DNA from: CAYGDT01 sp964348745
GTDB taxonomy: Bacteria; Patescibacteriota; Gracilibacteria; Peribacterales; Peribacteraceae
NCBI GenBank assembly: GCA_964348745.1
Contig: CAYGDT010000030.1
Coordinates: 1 to 16,390 of the forward strand
Direction: 5' to 3'
Length of the DNA stretch: 16,390 nucleotides
In this document: one piece after another, positions 1 through 5,936 of the stretch
Layout: every line of letters starts with the position of its first letter
Position numbering within the stretch: position 1 is the stretch's first letter
Position numbers and translations under genes: made by a program
Notes under the pieces: generated by a model
Told to the model about the DNA's origin: nothing
Seen by the model: the letters and a program-made list of their open reading frames with translations, nothing else
Databases searched by the model: none

Positions 1-701
1 AGCAGATTCCCGGCGAGCACTACTACACGGGCAAGCGTATCCGCGTGTATCTGGATACGGTGGAACAAACCGGCAAGGGGCCGCAGCTGCGTATCTCTCG
101 CACGCATCCAAGCCTTGTAAAAAAACTGTTGGAACTTGAAATTCCGGAAGTCCGCAACGGCGATGTGGAGATCCGCGCAATCGCGCGCGATGCCGGGTTC
201 CGCAGCAAAGTTGCCGTGGCCAGCAAAGATCCTCGCATCGATCCCATTGGTGCCTGCGTCGGACAGAAAGGTGTGCGTATCCAAGCCGTCATGGACGAGA
301 TTAACGGCGAGCGTGTGGACATGATCGAGTGGAGCGATGATCCGATCAAACTGATCTCCACCGCACTCCAACCCGCTGCGATCTCCGCGGTGATTATCGT
401 CAACAACCAAGAGCATCTTGATGATGAAGGCCGCAAAGTGAAACGGCGCGCCGCCGTGTTCGTGGAGGAAGCTCAGCGACCCATGGCCATCGGACGCAAG
501 GGGCAAAACATACGCCTCGCAACCGAATTAACAGGGTTCGAGCTCGATATGTACAACTACGAGGAACTGCCTGCATTCAAGGCGAAGCTTGCGGAACTGC
601 GTGGAGAGGAAGTGATCGTGGTGGAGTTGGGAGGAGACGGAGAGGATGCAGACGATGCAGAGGATGCAAAGGATGCAGATGCACCAGCCTCCGCCGCGTA
701 A
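1..701 (+). CDS. nusA: Transcription termination/antitermination factor NusA, 3' part
   Basis: NusA binds RNA polymerase and nascent RNA and modulates pausing, termination and antitermination in the cytoplasm. The frame is open from base 3, so the N-terminal domain lies outside the window; 232 residues are visible. They start in the end of the S1 domain (IPGEHYYTGKRIRVYLD). KH1 follows, with the RNA-binding loop IGACVGQKGVRIQ near 250-280, then KH2 with PMAIGRKGQNIRLA near 480-515. This order is diagnostic for NusA. The protein ends in a short acidic tail, EDADDAEDAKDADA, encoded by a 9-nt repeated unit (GAGGATGCA-like, about 643-683), instead of the long C-terminal repeats of Proteobacteria. 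The stop is TAA at 699-701. The next gene starts 99 nt downstream on the same strand. Family assignment is secure. Confidence 0.96.
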   Translation, partial: QIPGEHYYTGKRIRVYLDTVEQTGKGPQLRISRTHPSLVKKLLELEIPEVRNGDVEIRAIARDAGFRSKVAVASKDPRIDPIGACVGQKGVRIQAVMDEINGERVDMIEWSDDPIKLISTALQPAAISAVIIVNNQEHLDDEGRKVKRRAAVFVEEAQRPMAIGRKGQNIRLATELTGFELDMYNYEELPAFKAKLAELRGEEVIVVELGGDGEDADDAEDAKDADAPASAA

Positions 702-750
702 TACGCGGCTACGGCCGGCATGGAAGATGCAAAGGTGAAAGAGGAATAAT

Positions 751-785
751 CTTTGCTCTTTGTTCTTAGTTCTTTGCACTTTGCG
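751..785. repeat. Degenerate heptanucleotide tandem repeat, 5 units
   Basis: Five consecutive 7-nt units are read directly: CTTTGCT, CTTTGTT, CTTAGTT, CTTTGCA, CTTTGCG. They lie between the nusA stop and the start of the exonuclease gene. The period of seven is not a coding period, and the units vary while keeping a CTTNGNN pattern. Similar 7-nt arrays occur at 3092-3112, 5680-5700 and 10521-10555. Confidence 0.75.
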
Positions 786-800
786 GGGTAGCATGCCCGC

Positions 801-3092
801 ATGCAGCTTCCGAAGATTCCCTTCGTTGTTCTCGATACCGAAACCACCGGATTCATTCCGAAGGTCAATCGCGTCATCGAGTATGCGCACGTTGTCTATC
901 GCGACGGTACAGAAGCAGAGTCGTACGATCAGCTGATTGCCATCCCCGGAGAAATACCCGACGTCGTGCAGGTGATCACGCGGATCAAGCCCGATGCACT
1001 CAGCGGGAAACCTGTTTTTGAAAACCTGCGGGATGACATCGCGGCGCGGATCGGATCGGATACGCTGATTGTGGGACAGAATGTCTCCTTCGATATCAAT
1101 ATGCTCAGAGGAGAGGGCATCGACCTCTCGCATCGATCGTGGGTCGACACCTCCATGCTCGCATCGCTTGTGTTTCCGGAGCTTGAAAGTTACAGCTTGG
1201 GATACATCAGCAAGGTGCTTAAACTGCAACACGAACCCGTGCACCGCGCGATGGGCGACGTACACGCAACGCTGGAGCTTTTTTCGCGTTGCTGGGAGCG
1301 ACTTCTGGAGCTGCCGCAGGAGATGCTGCTGGATTTAAAAACGACATTCCATAAAAGTGAGGAAGGGTACCGTATCCTCGCCGACGCTTTGCCAACCGGT
1401 ACCGCGAAGAGCAAGCCTGCGTGGATCGCCATGCCCGATACTCTCAAGTTCCCCGGCATCACGCGCGCACTACCGCTGCCAAAACCCGCAATCGGCACCG
1501 TTGATTTGATCGAAGAACCGCTCGATCCTATGTTCCTGCAGTGCATCGTCGATGCTGCGGCGAAAGATACATCCACGACGCACTGGATCGCCGTGAAGAA
1601 TCTCACCAGTACGATCAAACGCTTGAAGCTCGGCAAAAACGTCTGCGTGCTGCAGCCGCCATTCCTTCTGTTGGACCACGAAGCAGCGGAGCACTTGCGT
1701 GCGCAGGAAAAACTCAGTGCCGATGAAGCCACACTGCTTTTAAAACTCGATTGGTATGCTCCGACGGTTCTGGATGATGCACCCATACATGGCGGCGAGA
1801 AAGCCGTCTGGAATGGTAAACTCGCATGCACCGATACCAGTGCGACATACCTCGCACAATTTATGAAACTTCCTTCGGTTATTTTGCTGGATCACCGCCA
1901 ACTCTTGCACTTTGTACAGGATCCCGATCATGCGGCACATCATGCACTCACAACCGATGCACATATCATCATCGACGACGCATCCATGCTCGAAGATACC
2001 GCTTCCAAAGCGTACGGGTGGTACTGCGGCATGGGAGATTTACGTGCTGCAGCCGCAGGCAATGCTCGGCTGACAAAACTCACCGATCTCCTGCAGATCT
2101 GGATGGAGAAAATCCGCAATGAACAAGATGTGCGGTACATCGCACCGAACGATCTAGAGTCGTCGGAAGTTGCATCGCTGCGTGCGATGCTCACGTCAGC
2201 AAATGACGGCACACTGCGACCGCAGACCGTGCGACTGTTGGAATCGGTTGGCAAGTGCCTGGAACCCGAAGCAGCCACGCGTATTTCCTGGATCGAAACG
2301 CATCAGGACGGTTCGCAGTTTCTCCGCTCGGTACCCGAAAGCGTTGCCGAGCTGCTGCAGCGCGATTTATTTTCGAAGTATCCGGTATCGCTTGCTATCC
2401 CGCCGAGTAGCGCACACACGATGCCGGAAGCGGTTCACCGCAACGTCAAAACCGCGATCAATCCGTTTATGGAGCGCGTGCAGGATGCGGTGACGACGGA
2501 ATTCCCTGAAACACTCTTTGGAAAGAATATTATAGCCGATCCTCCCGACGGAAAAACCATTCTGCTCGCAGGCAGCCGACGCGTGATCGAAGAATACTTC
2601 ATACGGTACGCCGTAGATTTGGAAGCGCGCGGCGTGACGCTGATTTGCCAGAACTTAAGCGGTGGGATGAACAGGATGCAGGCGGAATTCCTAGCCGCAG
2701 ACGCGCCCGCAGTTTGGGTGCTGACGCCGTGGACATTCGAGAGTGTGGAACTTCCTCCAGGAACGGTAGATCACCTGATTGTCGATGCGTTGCCATTCGA
2801 TAACCCGTCGCAACCGGTCTTTGCAAAACGCGCCGAACACTTTACCAATGCATTCATCGATTATTCGATGCCGCGCCTGCTGCAGAGGCTTTTTAGGCTG
2901 CTGCGAACGTTCCGCTGCATAGCGACCCTCAGCGCCGATGTTACGGTGATCGACACGCGTATACGGGAAAAGAAATACGGCAAGGACGTGCGCGCGTATA
3001 TGGAACTCTGCACAGAGAAAGGTAAAAAGAACGCTCGGAGTACACCGCGCGGCGGCGATTTCCCGGAGAACTGGCAGATGAATTTATTTTGA
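801..3092 (+). CDS. DEDDh 3'-5' exonuclease fused to a degenerate DinG-like helicase
   Basis: The protein has 763 aa. Residues 1-175 form a DnaQ-type exonuclease with the full DEDDh set: D12 and E14 in LDTETTG, D98 in GQNVSFD, H148 and D153 in HRAMGDVHA. The rest follows the plan of the DinG/XPD-like helicases. VILLDHRQLLHFV resembles the segment with the conserved Asn-His-Ala-Leu. IIIDDASMLED stands where the DEAH box is expected. GKTILLAGS opens a second RecA-like domain, with LPFDNPSQPVFAKR and a C-terminal LLQRLFRLLRT that resembles motif VI (normally QGxGRLIR). I find no Walker A motif (GxxGKT/S), and both DEAH and motif VI are altered, so ATP-driven unwinding looks lost. Exonuclease-DinG fusions are known in Firmicutes. 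The likely role is DNA repair or processing in the cytoplasm. The start is ATG 801; no clear SD precedes it. Confidence 0.85.
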   Translation: MQLPKIPFVVLDTETTGFIPKVNRVIEYAHVVYRDGTEAESYDQLIAIPGEIPDVVQVITRIKPDALSGKPVFENLRDDIAARIGSDTLIVGQNVSFDINMLRGEGIDLSHRSWVDTSMLASLVFPELESYSLGYISKVLKLQHEPVHRAMGDVHATLELFSRCWERLLELPQEMLLDLKTTFHKSEEGYRILADALPTGTAKSKPAWIAMPDTLKFPGITRALPLPKPAIGTVDLIEEPLDPMFLQCIVDAAAKDTSTTHWIAVKNLTSTIKRLKLGKNVCVLQPPFLLLDHEAAEHLRAQEKLSADEATLLLKLDWYAPTVLDDAPIHGGEKAVWNGKLACTDTSATYLAQFMKLPSVILLDHRQLLHFVQDPDHAAHHALTTDAHIIIDDASMLEDTASKAYGWYCGMGDLRAAAAGNARLTKLTDLLQIWMEKIRNEQDVRYIAPNDLESSEVASLRAMLTSANDGTLRPQTVRLLESVGKCLEPEAATRISWIETHQDGSQFLRSVPESVAELLQRDLFSKYPVSLAIPPSSAHTMPEAVHRNVKTAINPFMERVQDAVTTEFPETLFGKNIIADPPDGKTILLAGSRRVIEEYFIRYAVDLEARGVTLICQNLSGGMNRMQAEFLAADAPAVWVLTPWTFESVELPPGTVDHLIVDALPFDNPSQPVFAKRAEHFTNAFIDYSMPRLLQRLFRLLRTFRCIATLSADVTVIDTRIREKKYGKDVRAYMELCTEKGKKNARSTPRGGDFPENWQMNLF

Positions 3093-3112
3093 GTTCCTAG
3101 TTCTTAGTTCTC
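3092..3112. repeat. Heptanucleotide tandem repeat spanning two convergent stop codons
   Basis: Three 7-nt units, AGTTCCT, AGTTCTT and AGTTCTC, fill the 11-bp gap between two convergent genes. They include the last base of the exonuclease-helicase stop (TGA 3090-3092) and the TAA stop of the small membrane protein (3104-3106, minus strand). The units resemble those at 751-785. Confidence 0.7.
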
Positions 3113-3472
3113 CTCCGGCACACACGTCACCCCCTGATCTTCCCCCCAATCAAGACAACCCGGAAGTAACTGGCACTGCGTTGCCTTGCCATTTTTGTAG
3201 AGTATATAGCGCTGGATGTTATCTGCGCACTGCGGGGCGCACGCGTGGGGCTCCACCATGCCTCCATAGTACGGATAGTCGACGGGCAACGCCTGCCCGA
3301 CACACACCTGATCAGGTTTTGGTTTATACGTCTTTCCGGTGACGTCTTTGAAAAATGCGTCGTACATCAGCACGCCTACAATCGCGAGGATCACGGCGAT
3401 CACTGCCTGTCCGTAGCCGGTGTCGGAGGAGAGAGAGTCCACTGTCACATAGAGTAACATATTTGTATGCAT
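3104..3472 (-). CDS. Small single-pass membrane protein with six-cysteine exported domain, function unknown
   Basis: I do not recognise this 122-aa protein. It has one hydrophobic segment (about residues 20-41, GQAVIAVILAIVGVLMYDAF) after a short N-terminus. A polar domain follows, with six cysteines at 57, 78, 82, 100, 106 and 117 and many Pro, Tyr and Gly. An even number of cysteines after a single helix suggests an outward-facing, disulfide-bonded domain; that is inference. The start ATG 3472 is preceded by AAGAGAAA at a plausible ribosome-binding distance; M5 is an alternative start. The gene lies 110 nt downstream of the glycosyl-phosphate transferase on the same strand. Between them sits a large imperfect inverted 9-nt repeat array, so independent transcription is possible. 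Its stop codon is inside a heptamer repeat. The composition looks like a real gene, and no better frame covers the region. Confidence 0.7.
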   Translation of the reverse strand: MHTNMLLYVTVDSLSSDTGYGQAVIAVILAIVGVLMYDAFFKDVTGKTYKPKPDQVCVGQALPVDYPYYGGMVEPHACAPQCADNIQRYILYKNGKATQCQLLPGCLDWGEDQGVTCVPEEN

Positions 3473-3490
3473 GCGGTATTTCTCTTGACG

Positions 3491-3588
3491 GTTTGGAATG
3501 TTTGGAAGGTCGGGAGAGTTGGATTAAAACCAAACCTTCCAATCGTTTCCGACTTTCCAAACCTTTCGTACTTTCCAAACCTTCAATC
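3491..3588. repeat. Nonanucleotide tandem repeats in inverted halves
   Basis: The left half has four 9-nt units on the plus strand: GTTTGGAAT, GTTTGGAAG, GTCGGGAGA, GTTGGATTA (3491-3526). The right half has six units, roughly complementary: CCTTCCAAT, CGTTTCCGA, CTTTCCAAA, CCTTTCGTA, CTTTCCAAA, CCTTCAATC (3535-3588). The halves could fold into a long imperfect hairpin (GTTTGGAA and GGTCGG pairing with CCGACTTTCC and TTTCCAAAC). The last unit contains the TGA stop of the sugar transferase (3583-3585, minus). It could act as a terminator or attenuator between the two minus-strand genes; that is inference. Confidence 0.75.
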
Positions 3589-4977
3589 CGCTCCTCTCTT
3601 CCCCAGTACCACCCAGAATGTTCGCCATAGAATCCAGAGATCGAGAAACAACGACCACTCCTCGATATACTGTAAGTCCAGCCGGACTTCCTCCTGAAAC
3701 GGGAGATCCGAGCGCCCGGAGACCTGCGCCAGACCCGTCAGCCCGGGTTTCACGGCGAACACGCGGCGATCGTAGGCGGTGTACCGCACCACTTCGTCAG
3801 GCAGGTGCGGGCGCGGTCCGACCAGCGACATTTGGCCGATGAAGACATTAAACAGCTGCGGTAATTCATCGAGCGACCAGCGTCGCAACACGCGCCCGAG
3901 CGGCGTGACACGCGGGTCACCTTTGATTTTGAAGAGCGGACCATCGGCGCGATGACTCTTTTCTTTGAGTACGGATTTCTTTTGATCAGCATCGCGGATC
4001 ATCGTGCGCAACTTCAGTGTGGGCATGAGTCTGCCCGAGGGATCTGAAACGCGGCGGGAAATATAGAAGACGGGGAATCCCTGGAGGAGGAGACAGAGGA
4101 AACAGAGGAGACAGAGGAGTGGTAGTATGATCAGAAGGAGGAGTGCGCTGACGATCAGATCGAAGACGCGCTTAAGGATGCGCCCCCAACCGTCGAGGGG
4201 TGTCGGCCGAAATGCGAGCATCGGAACAAGCCCGATGTGTTCGATCGCCAGTTGATGCGGGTTTTCGGCGAGTACGGGTGGCAAGAATGCATAGCCGATA
4301 TGCTCCGAGCGACAGTATTCGATCAGCGCGTTTGTTTCTGAGCCTGCGGGGTTTGGATCGGTCTGCAGCACAAGATCGATAGAGTGTTGTGCACGCATCG
4401 TTTTGAGCTCCGAAAGCGACGCGCGGTGTCCGAGATAACGGTACCGCACATCGCGGATCAGCGTGTCTTGCGCTATGTGCACGATGGGAGCGCCACCAAT
4501 GGAGAGTACGCACCGCACGCCGATGCCGCTATGGAGACACGCACGCTGGAGCATCAGAACCGATGTCCTGCCTATGATTCCAAAAACCGCGATGAGGGTG
4601 CCGGAGTGCAGAAGAAGGATACGAGAATAAAACAGTTGTTTGCGCACGAGGAAGTACCACGCTATTACCGCAATGAGCCAGAGAAGCGATACGATGAAAA
4701 CTCCACCAACCTCGCGCCACGCACTTCTGGTACTGAGCAGGGAATACAGCCCCATGCACGCGGCAAAGAAGAGAAAACCGAGGATACCGGGAAACACAAA
4801 TGTTGAAAGATAGTCAGGGAGTGCTGGGAGTGTTGTGGCAGGGTCCAGCAACTGCACCCATGGAACCAGGTCGATATTCATCTGGCGGAGCCGATAGGCA
4901 AGTAGCAGCGCCGCAAACACCGCAAGGGCGTCCACCGGGATCCGCAGCAGGCCGAAGACGGCTTCGGATTTCTTCAT
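3583..4977 (-). CDS. Polyprenyl-phosphate glycosyl-1-phosphate transferase (WbaP/ExoY type)
   Basis: This 464-aa integral membrane enzyme probably moves a sugar-1-phosphate from a nucleotide sugar to undecaprenyl phosphate, the first step of a capsule, exopolysaccharide or glycan. The N-terminal half has about four membrane helices (AVFAALLLAY, FPGILGFLFFAACMGLY, FIVSLLWLIAVIAWYFL, TLIAVFGIIG) and a soluble insert, as in the long WbaP-like members. The C-terminal catalytic domain starts at KRVFDLIVSALLLL. It contains KLRTMIRDAD, then the catalytic Asp-Glu pair D370-E371 in RWSLDELPQLFNV, then MSLVGPRP and PGLTGLAQVSGR, all family hallmarks. The length fits the family. The sugar is unknown. 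A 9-nt repeat (AGACAGAGG-like, three units at 4091-4117) encodes a Leu/Cys-rich stretch in the last hydrophobic segment. ATG 4977 follows a TACAAT box by only 6 nt, so the mRNA may be leaderless. Confidence 0.93.
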   Translation of the reverse strand: MKKSEAVFGLLRIPVDALAVFAALLLAYRLRQMNIDLVPWVQLLDPATTLPALPDYLSTFVFPGILGFLFFAACMGLYSLLSTRSAWREVGGVFIVSLLWLIAVIAWYFLVRKQLFYSRILLLHSGTLIAVFGIIGRTSVLMLQRACLHSGIGVRCVLSIGGAPIVHIAQDTLIRDVRYRYLGHRASLSELKTMRAQHSIDLVLQTDPNPAGSETNALIEYCRSEHIGYAFLPPVLAENPHQLAIEHIGLVPMLAFRPTPLDGWGRILKRVFDLIVSALLLLIILPLLCLLCFLCLLLQGFPVFYISRRVSDPSGRLMPTLKLRTMIRDADQKKSVLKEKSHRADGPLFKIKGDPRVTPLGRVLRRWSLDELPQLFNVFIGQMSLVGPRPHLPDEVVRYTAYDRRVFAVKPGLTGLAQVSGRSDLPFQEEVRLDLQYIEEWSLFLDLWILWRTFWVVLGKRGAD

Positions 4978-4983
4978 ACAGGT

Positions 4984-4989
4984 ATTGTA
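4984..4989 (-). promoter_or_regulatory. Candidate -10 box giving a leaderless sugar-transferase mRNA
   Basis: On the minus strand TACAAT is followed after 6 nt by the start ATG at 4977, so the expected transcription start falls on or next to the start codon. No good -35 box stands 17 nt upstream. No SD sequence is possible with this geometry. Confidence 0.35.
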
Positions 4990-5019
4990 GAGTATTTAGC
5001 CTGAGACATGATGCAGTGA

Positions 5020-5055
5020 GTATGTCATGGTGAGCTCTGTCGAACCATGACATAC
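5020..5055. repeat. REP-like palindrome with TGAGC/GTCGAA core
   Basis: Perfect 12-nt arms, GTATGTCATGGT (5020-5031) and ACCATGACATAC (5044-5055), flank a 12-nt centre. Inside it, TGAGC, three bases and GTCGAA reproduce the core seen at 8766-8785 and, in an expanded form, at 5530-5569. There the arms are CCC and GGG instead of CATGG and CCATG. The core is conserved while the paired arms change together. It lies between the start of the sugar transferase and the rnpB terminator. Confidence 0.75.
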
Positions 5056-5071
5056 GAGTGATTTCCATACC

Positions 5072-5092
5072 AAAAAACCCCTCTCGGGGTTT
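5072..5092 (-). terminator. Intrinsic terminator of the RNase P RNA gene
   Basis: In minus-strand RNA this reads a 7-bp stem, AAACCCC and GGGGUUU, with a GAGA tetraloop, followed by more U residues (plus-strand AAAAAA from 5072). It sits about 55 nt past the 3' end of rnpB, which is transcribed toward it. Confidence 0.85.
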
Positions 5093-5100
5093 CTTGATCC

Positions 5101-5145
5101 GCCCGCCTACGCCATCCCCGCTTTCGCGGGGAGGCTTCGGTGGGC
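5101..5145. repeat. GC-rich hairpin repeat next to rnpB 3' end
   Basis: The outer arms GCCCGCCTACGCC and GGCTTCGGTGGGC pair imperfectly. The inner arms CCCCGC (5116-5121) and GCGGGG (5126-5131) pair perfectly around TTTC. The element lies between the RNase P RNA and its terminator. The form resembles dispersed REP-like hairpins; other copies are not present in this window, so the repeat status is inference. Confidence 0.55.
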
Positions 5146-5146
5146 A

Positions 5147-5619
5147 GGCTCTTTCATACGCCGGGTTCTGTGTCACCCAGTAGCGTCGCAAAGCGTCTGC
5201 TACGGGGTCAGGTGATCATCTATCTGGGATCCGGATTACTCGCGGACCTCAACCCATGTACTACGTTGAGTACAGGGCATATCGCGGAGGAGCACGCGGC
5301 GTCTCGGAACCAAAACGAATTCCGCGCGCCCAAATCCTCCTTGCACCACCCAGAGTTTACCGATTGGCCTTCCGCAAAGCGGAAGATAATCCACGCAAGC
5401 GTGGCGTTTCACTCCCCACTAAAGGGGTTCGTCTCTGTGGCACTAGTCTTTGGCCGGCTTTACCGTATATATGCCGGTTGAGTGGGTGTTACCCACAGGG
5501 TGTTCCACATCGACTGTGCTGAGGGGTTTACCCTGAGCGAGTCCGCCGAAGGCGGACGAGTCGAAGGGTGCCCGGACGTTCCTCCCCGGCCATAAGCCGA
5601 GGCGATCACCGAAAGAGCG
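5147..5619 (-). ncRNA. rnpB: RNase P RNA, bacterial class A-like, with inserted hairpin
   Basis: This is the catalytic RNA that removes 5' leaders from pre-tRNAs. On the minus strand the conserved blocks appear in order: GAGGAACGUCCGGGC (consensus GAGGAAAGUCCGGGC, P4 5' strand), GUGCCACAGAGACGA, GGUAAACUCUGGGUGGUGCAAG-type sequence (the substrate CCA-binding loop region), and the 3' block ACAGAACCCGGC. The ends pair as helix P1: GCUCUUUC (complement of 5611-5618) with GAAAGAGC (complement of 5148-5155). At about 473 nt it is longer than the usual 350-400 nt, partly because of a 40-nt palindromic insert at 5530-5569 and extra hairpins. The promoter at 5627-5655 and terminator at 5072-5092 fit these ends. 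It is divergent from the tRNA-Thr gene. Exact ends are accurate to a few bases. Confidence 0.95.
5530..5569. repeat. Palindromic repeat inserted in RNase P RNA
   Basis: CCCTGAGC (5531-5538) and GTCGAAGGG (5560-5568) form the same outer frame as the copy in the pilin leader at 8766-8785. Between them lies a second perfect hairpin, GTCCGCC GAA GGCGGAC. It falls just after the P4 5' strand of the RNase P RNA, in the P5-P7 region, where it would add a peripheral stem. Confidence 0.8.
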
Positions 5620-5626
5620 GACACAT

Positions 5627-5655
5627 ATTATCGCTGTGAGAAGCATTTTTTTCAA
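5627..5655 (-). promoter_or_regulatory. Promoter of rnpB
   Basis: On the minus strand TTGAAA (complement of 5650-5655) and GATAAT (complement of 5627-5632) are separated by 17 nt. The expected start, about 7 nt downstream, is at 5620, which matches the 5' end of the P1 helix at 5618-5619. Confidence 0.75.
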
Positions 5656-5679
5656 TCATTTCTTCACCTAAACTCCTAC

Positions 5680-5700
5680 AAGCTATAAGCTACAAGCTAG
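5680..5700 (+). repeat. Heptamer repeat carrying the likely -10 box of tRNA-Thr
   Basis: Three 7-nt units, AAGCTAT, AAGCTAC and AAGCTAG, end 4 nt before the tRNA. The first junction creates TATAAG (5684-5689), suitably placed as a -10 box, with a weak TCTTCA 17 nt upstream (5661-5666). The repeat itself is clear; the promoter role is inference. Confidence 0.6.
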
Positions 5701-5704
5701 GTAC

Positions 5705-5780
5705 GCCACCTTAGCTCAGTTGGTAGAGCAACGCACTTGTAATGCGTGGGTCCGGGGTTCGAGTCCCCGAGGTGGCTCCA
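5705..5780 (+). tRNA. tRNA-Thr (anticodon TGT)
   Basis: This 76-nt tRNA folds as a standard cloverleaf. The acceptor stem is GCCACCT with AGGTGGC, the discriminator is T, and CCA is encoded (5778-5780). The D arm contains AGCTCAGTTGGTAGAGC. The anticodon arm is CGCACTTGTAATGCG with anticodon TGT (reads ACA and possibly other ACN codons). The T arm is CCGGGGTTCGAGTCCCC. No intron is seen. Confidence 0.97.
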
Positions 5781-5905
5781 CGTAAAATTGCGCACAGCGA
5801 AGCGAGCAGCAAATTTTACGTGCCACGTGACGGCGCAGCCGTTTTACGTGGCTGCAACGTAAAAGTTCGGCCACGTTGCGCTGCGCGCAATCACGTGGCG
5901 CGGCC
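5780..5905. repeat. Run of ACGT-containing hairpins after tRNA-Thr
   Basis: Three hairpins stand side by side. ACGTAAAATT-GC (from 5780) pairs with GCAAATTTTACGT (5809-5821), with one bulge. GCCACGT (5822-5828) pairs with ACGTGGC (5846-5852), with an inner ACGGC/GCCGT stem. GCAACGT (5854-5860) pairs with ACGTTGC (5873-5879). All share an ACGT at the arm, and ACGTAAAA and CCACGT recur. The block sits between the tRNA 3' end and the convergent histidine kinase gene. It has no U-tract, so it is not an ordinary intrinsic terminator. No gene is seen in 5781-5936. Confidence 0.65.
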
Positions 5906-5936
5906 ACCCCTAGGCGAGAACGAAGCCGGGCCCTCT

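Noticed and set aside
528..1265. Minus-strand open frame (245 aa) over the end of nusA and start of the exonuclease
   Set aside because: It crosses two well-supported plus-strand genes, and its translation shows no recognisable motifs.
5147..5619. Several short open frames on both strands in this region
   Set aside because: The sequence is RNase P RNA, with conserved blocks and P1 pairing; the frames are incidental.
5701..5905. Integrated element attached at tRNA-Thr
   Set aside because: No integrase, no repeated tRNA 3' end and no foreign gene in the window; the adjacent hairpins are kept only as a finding.
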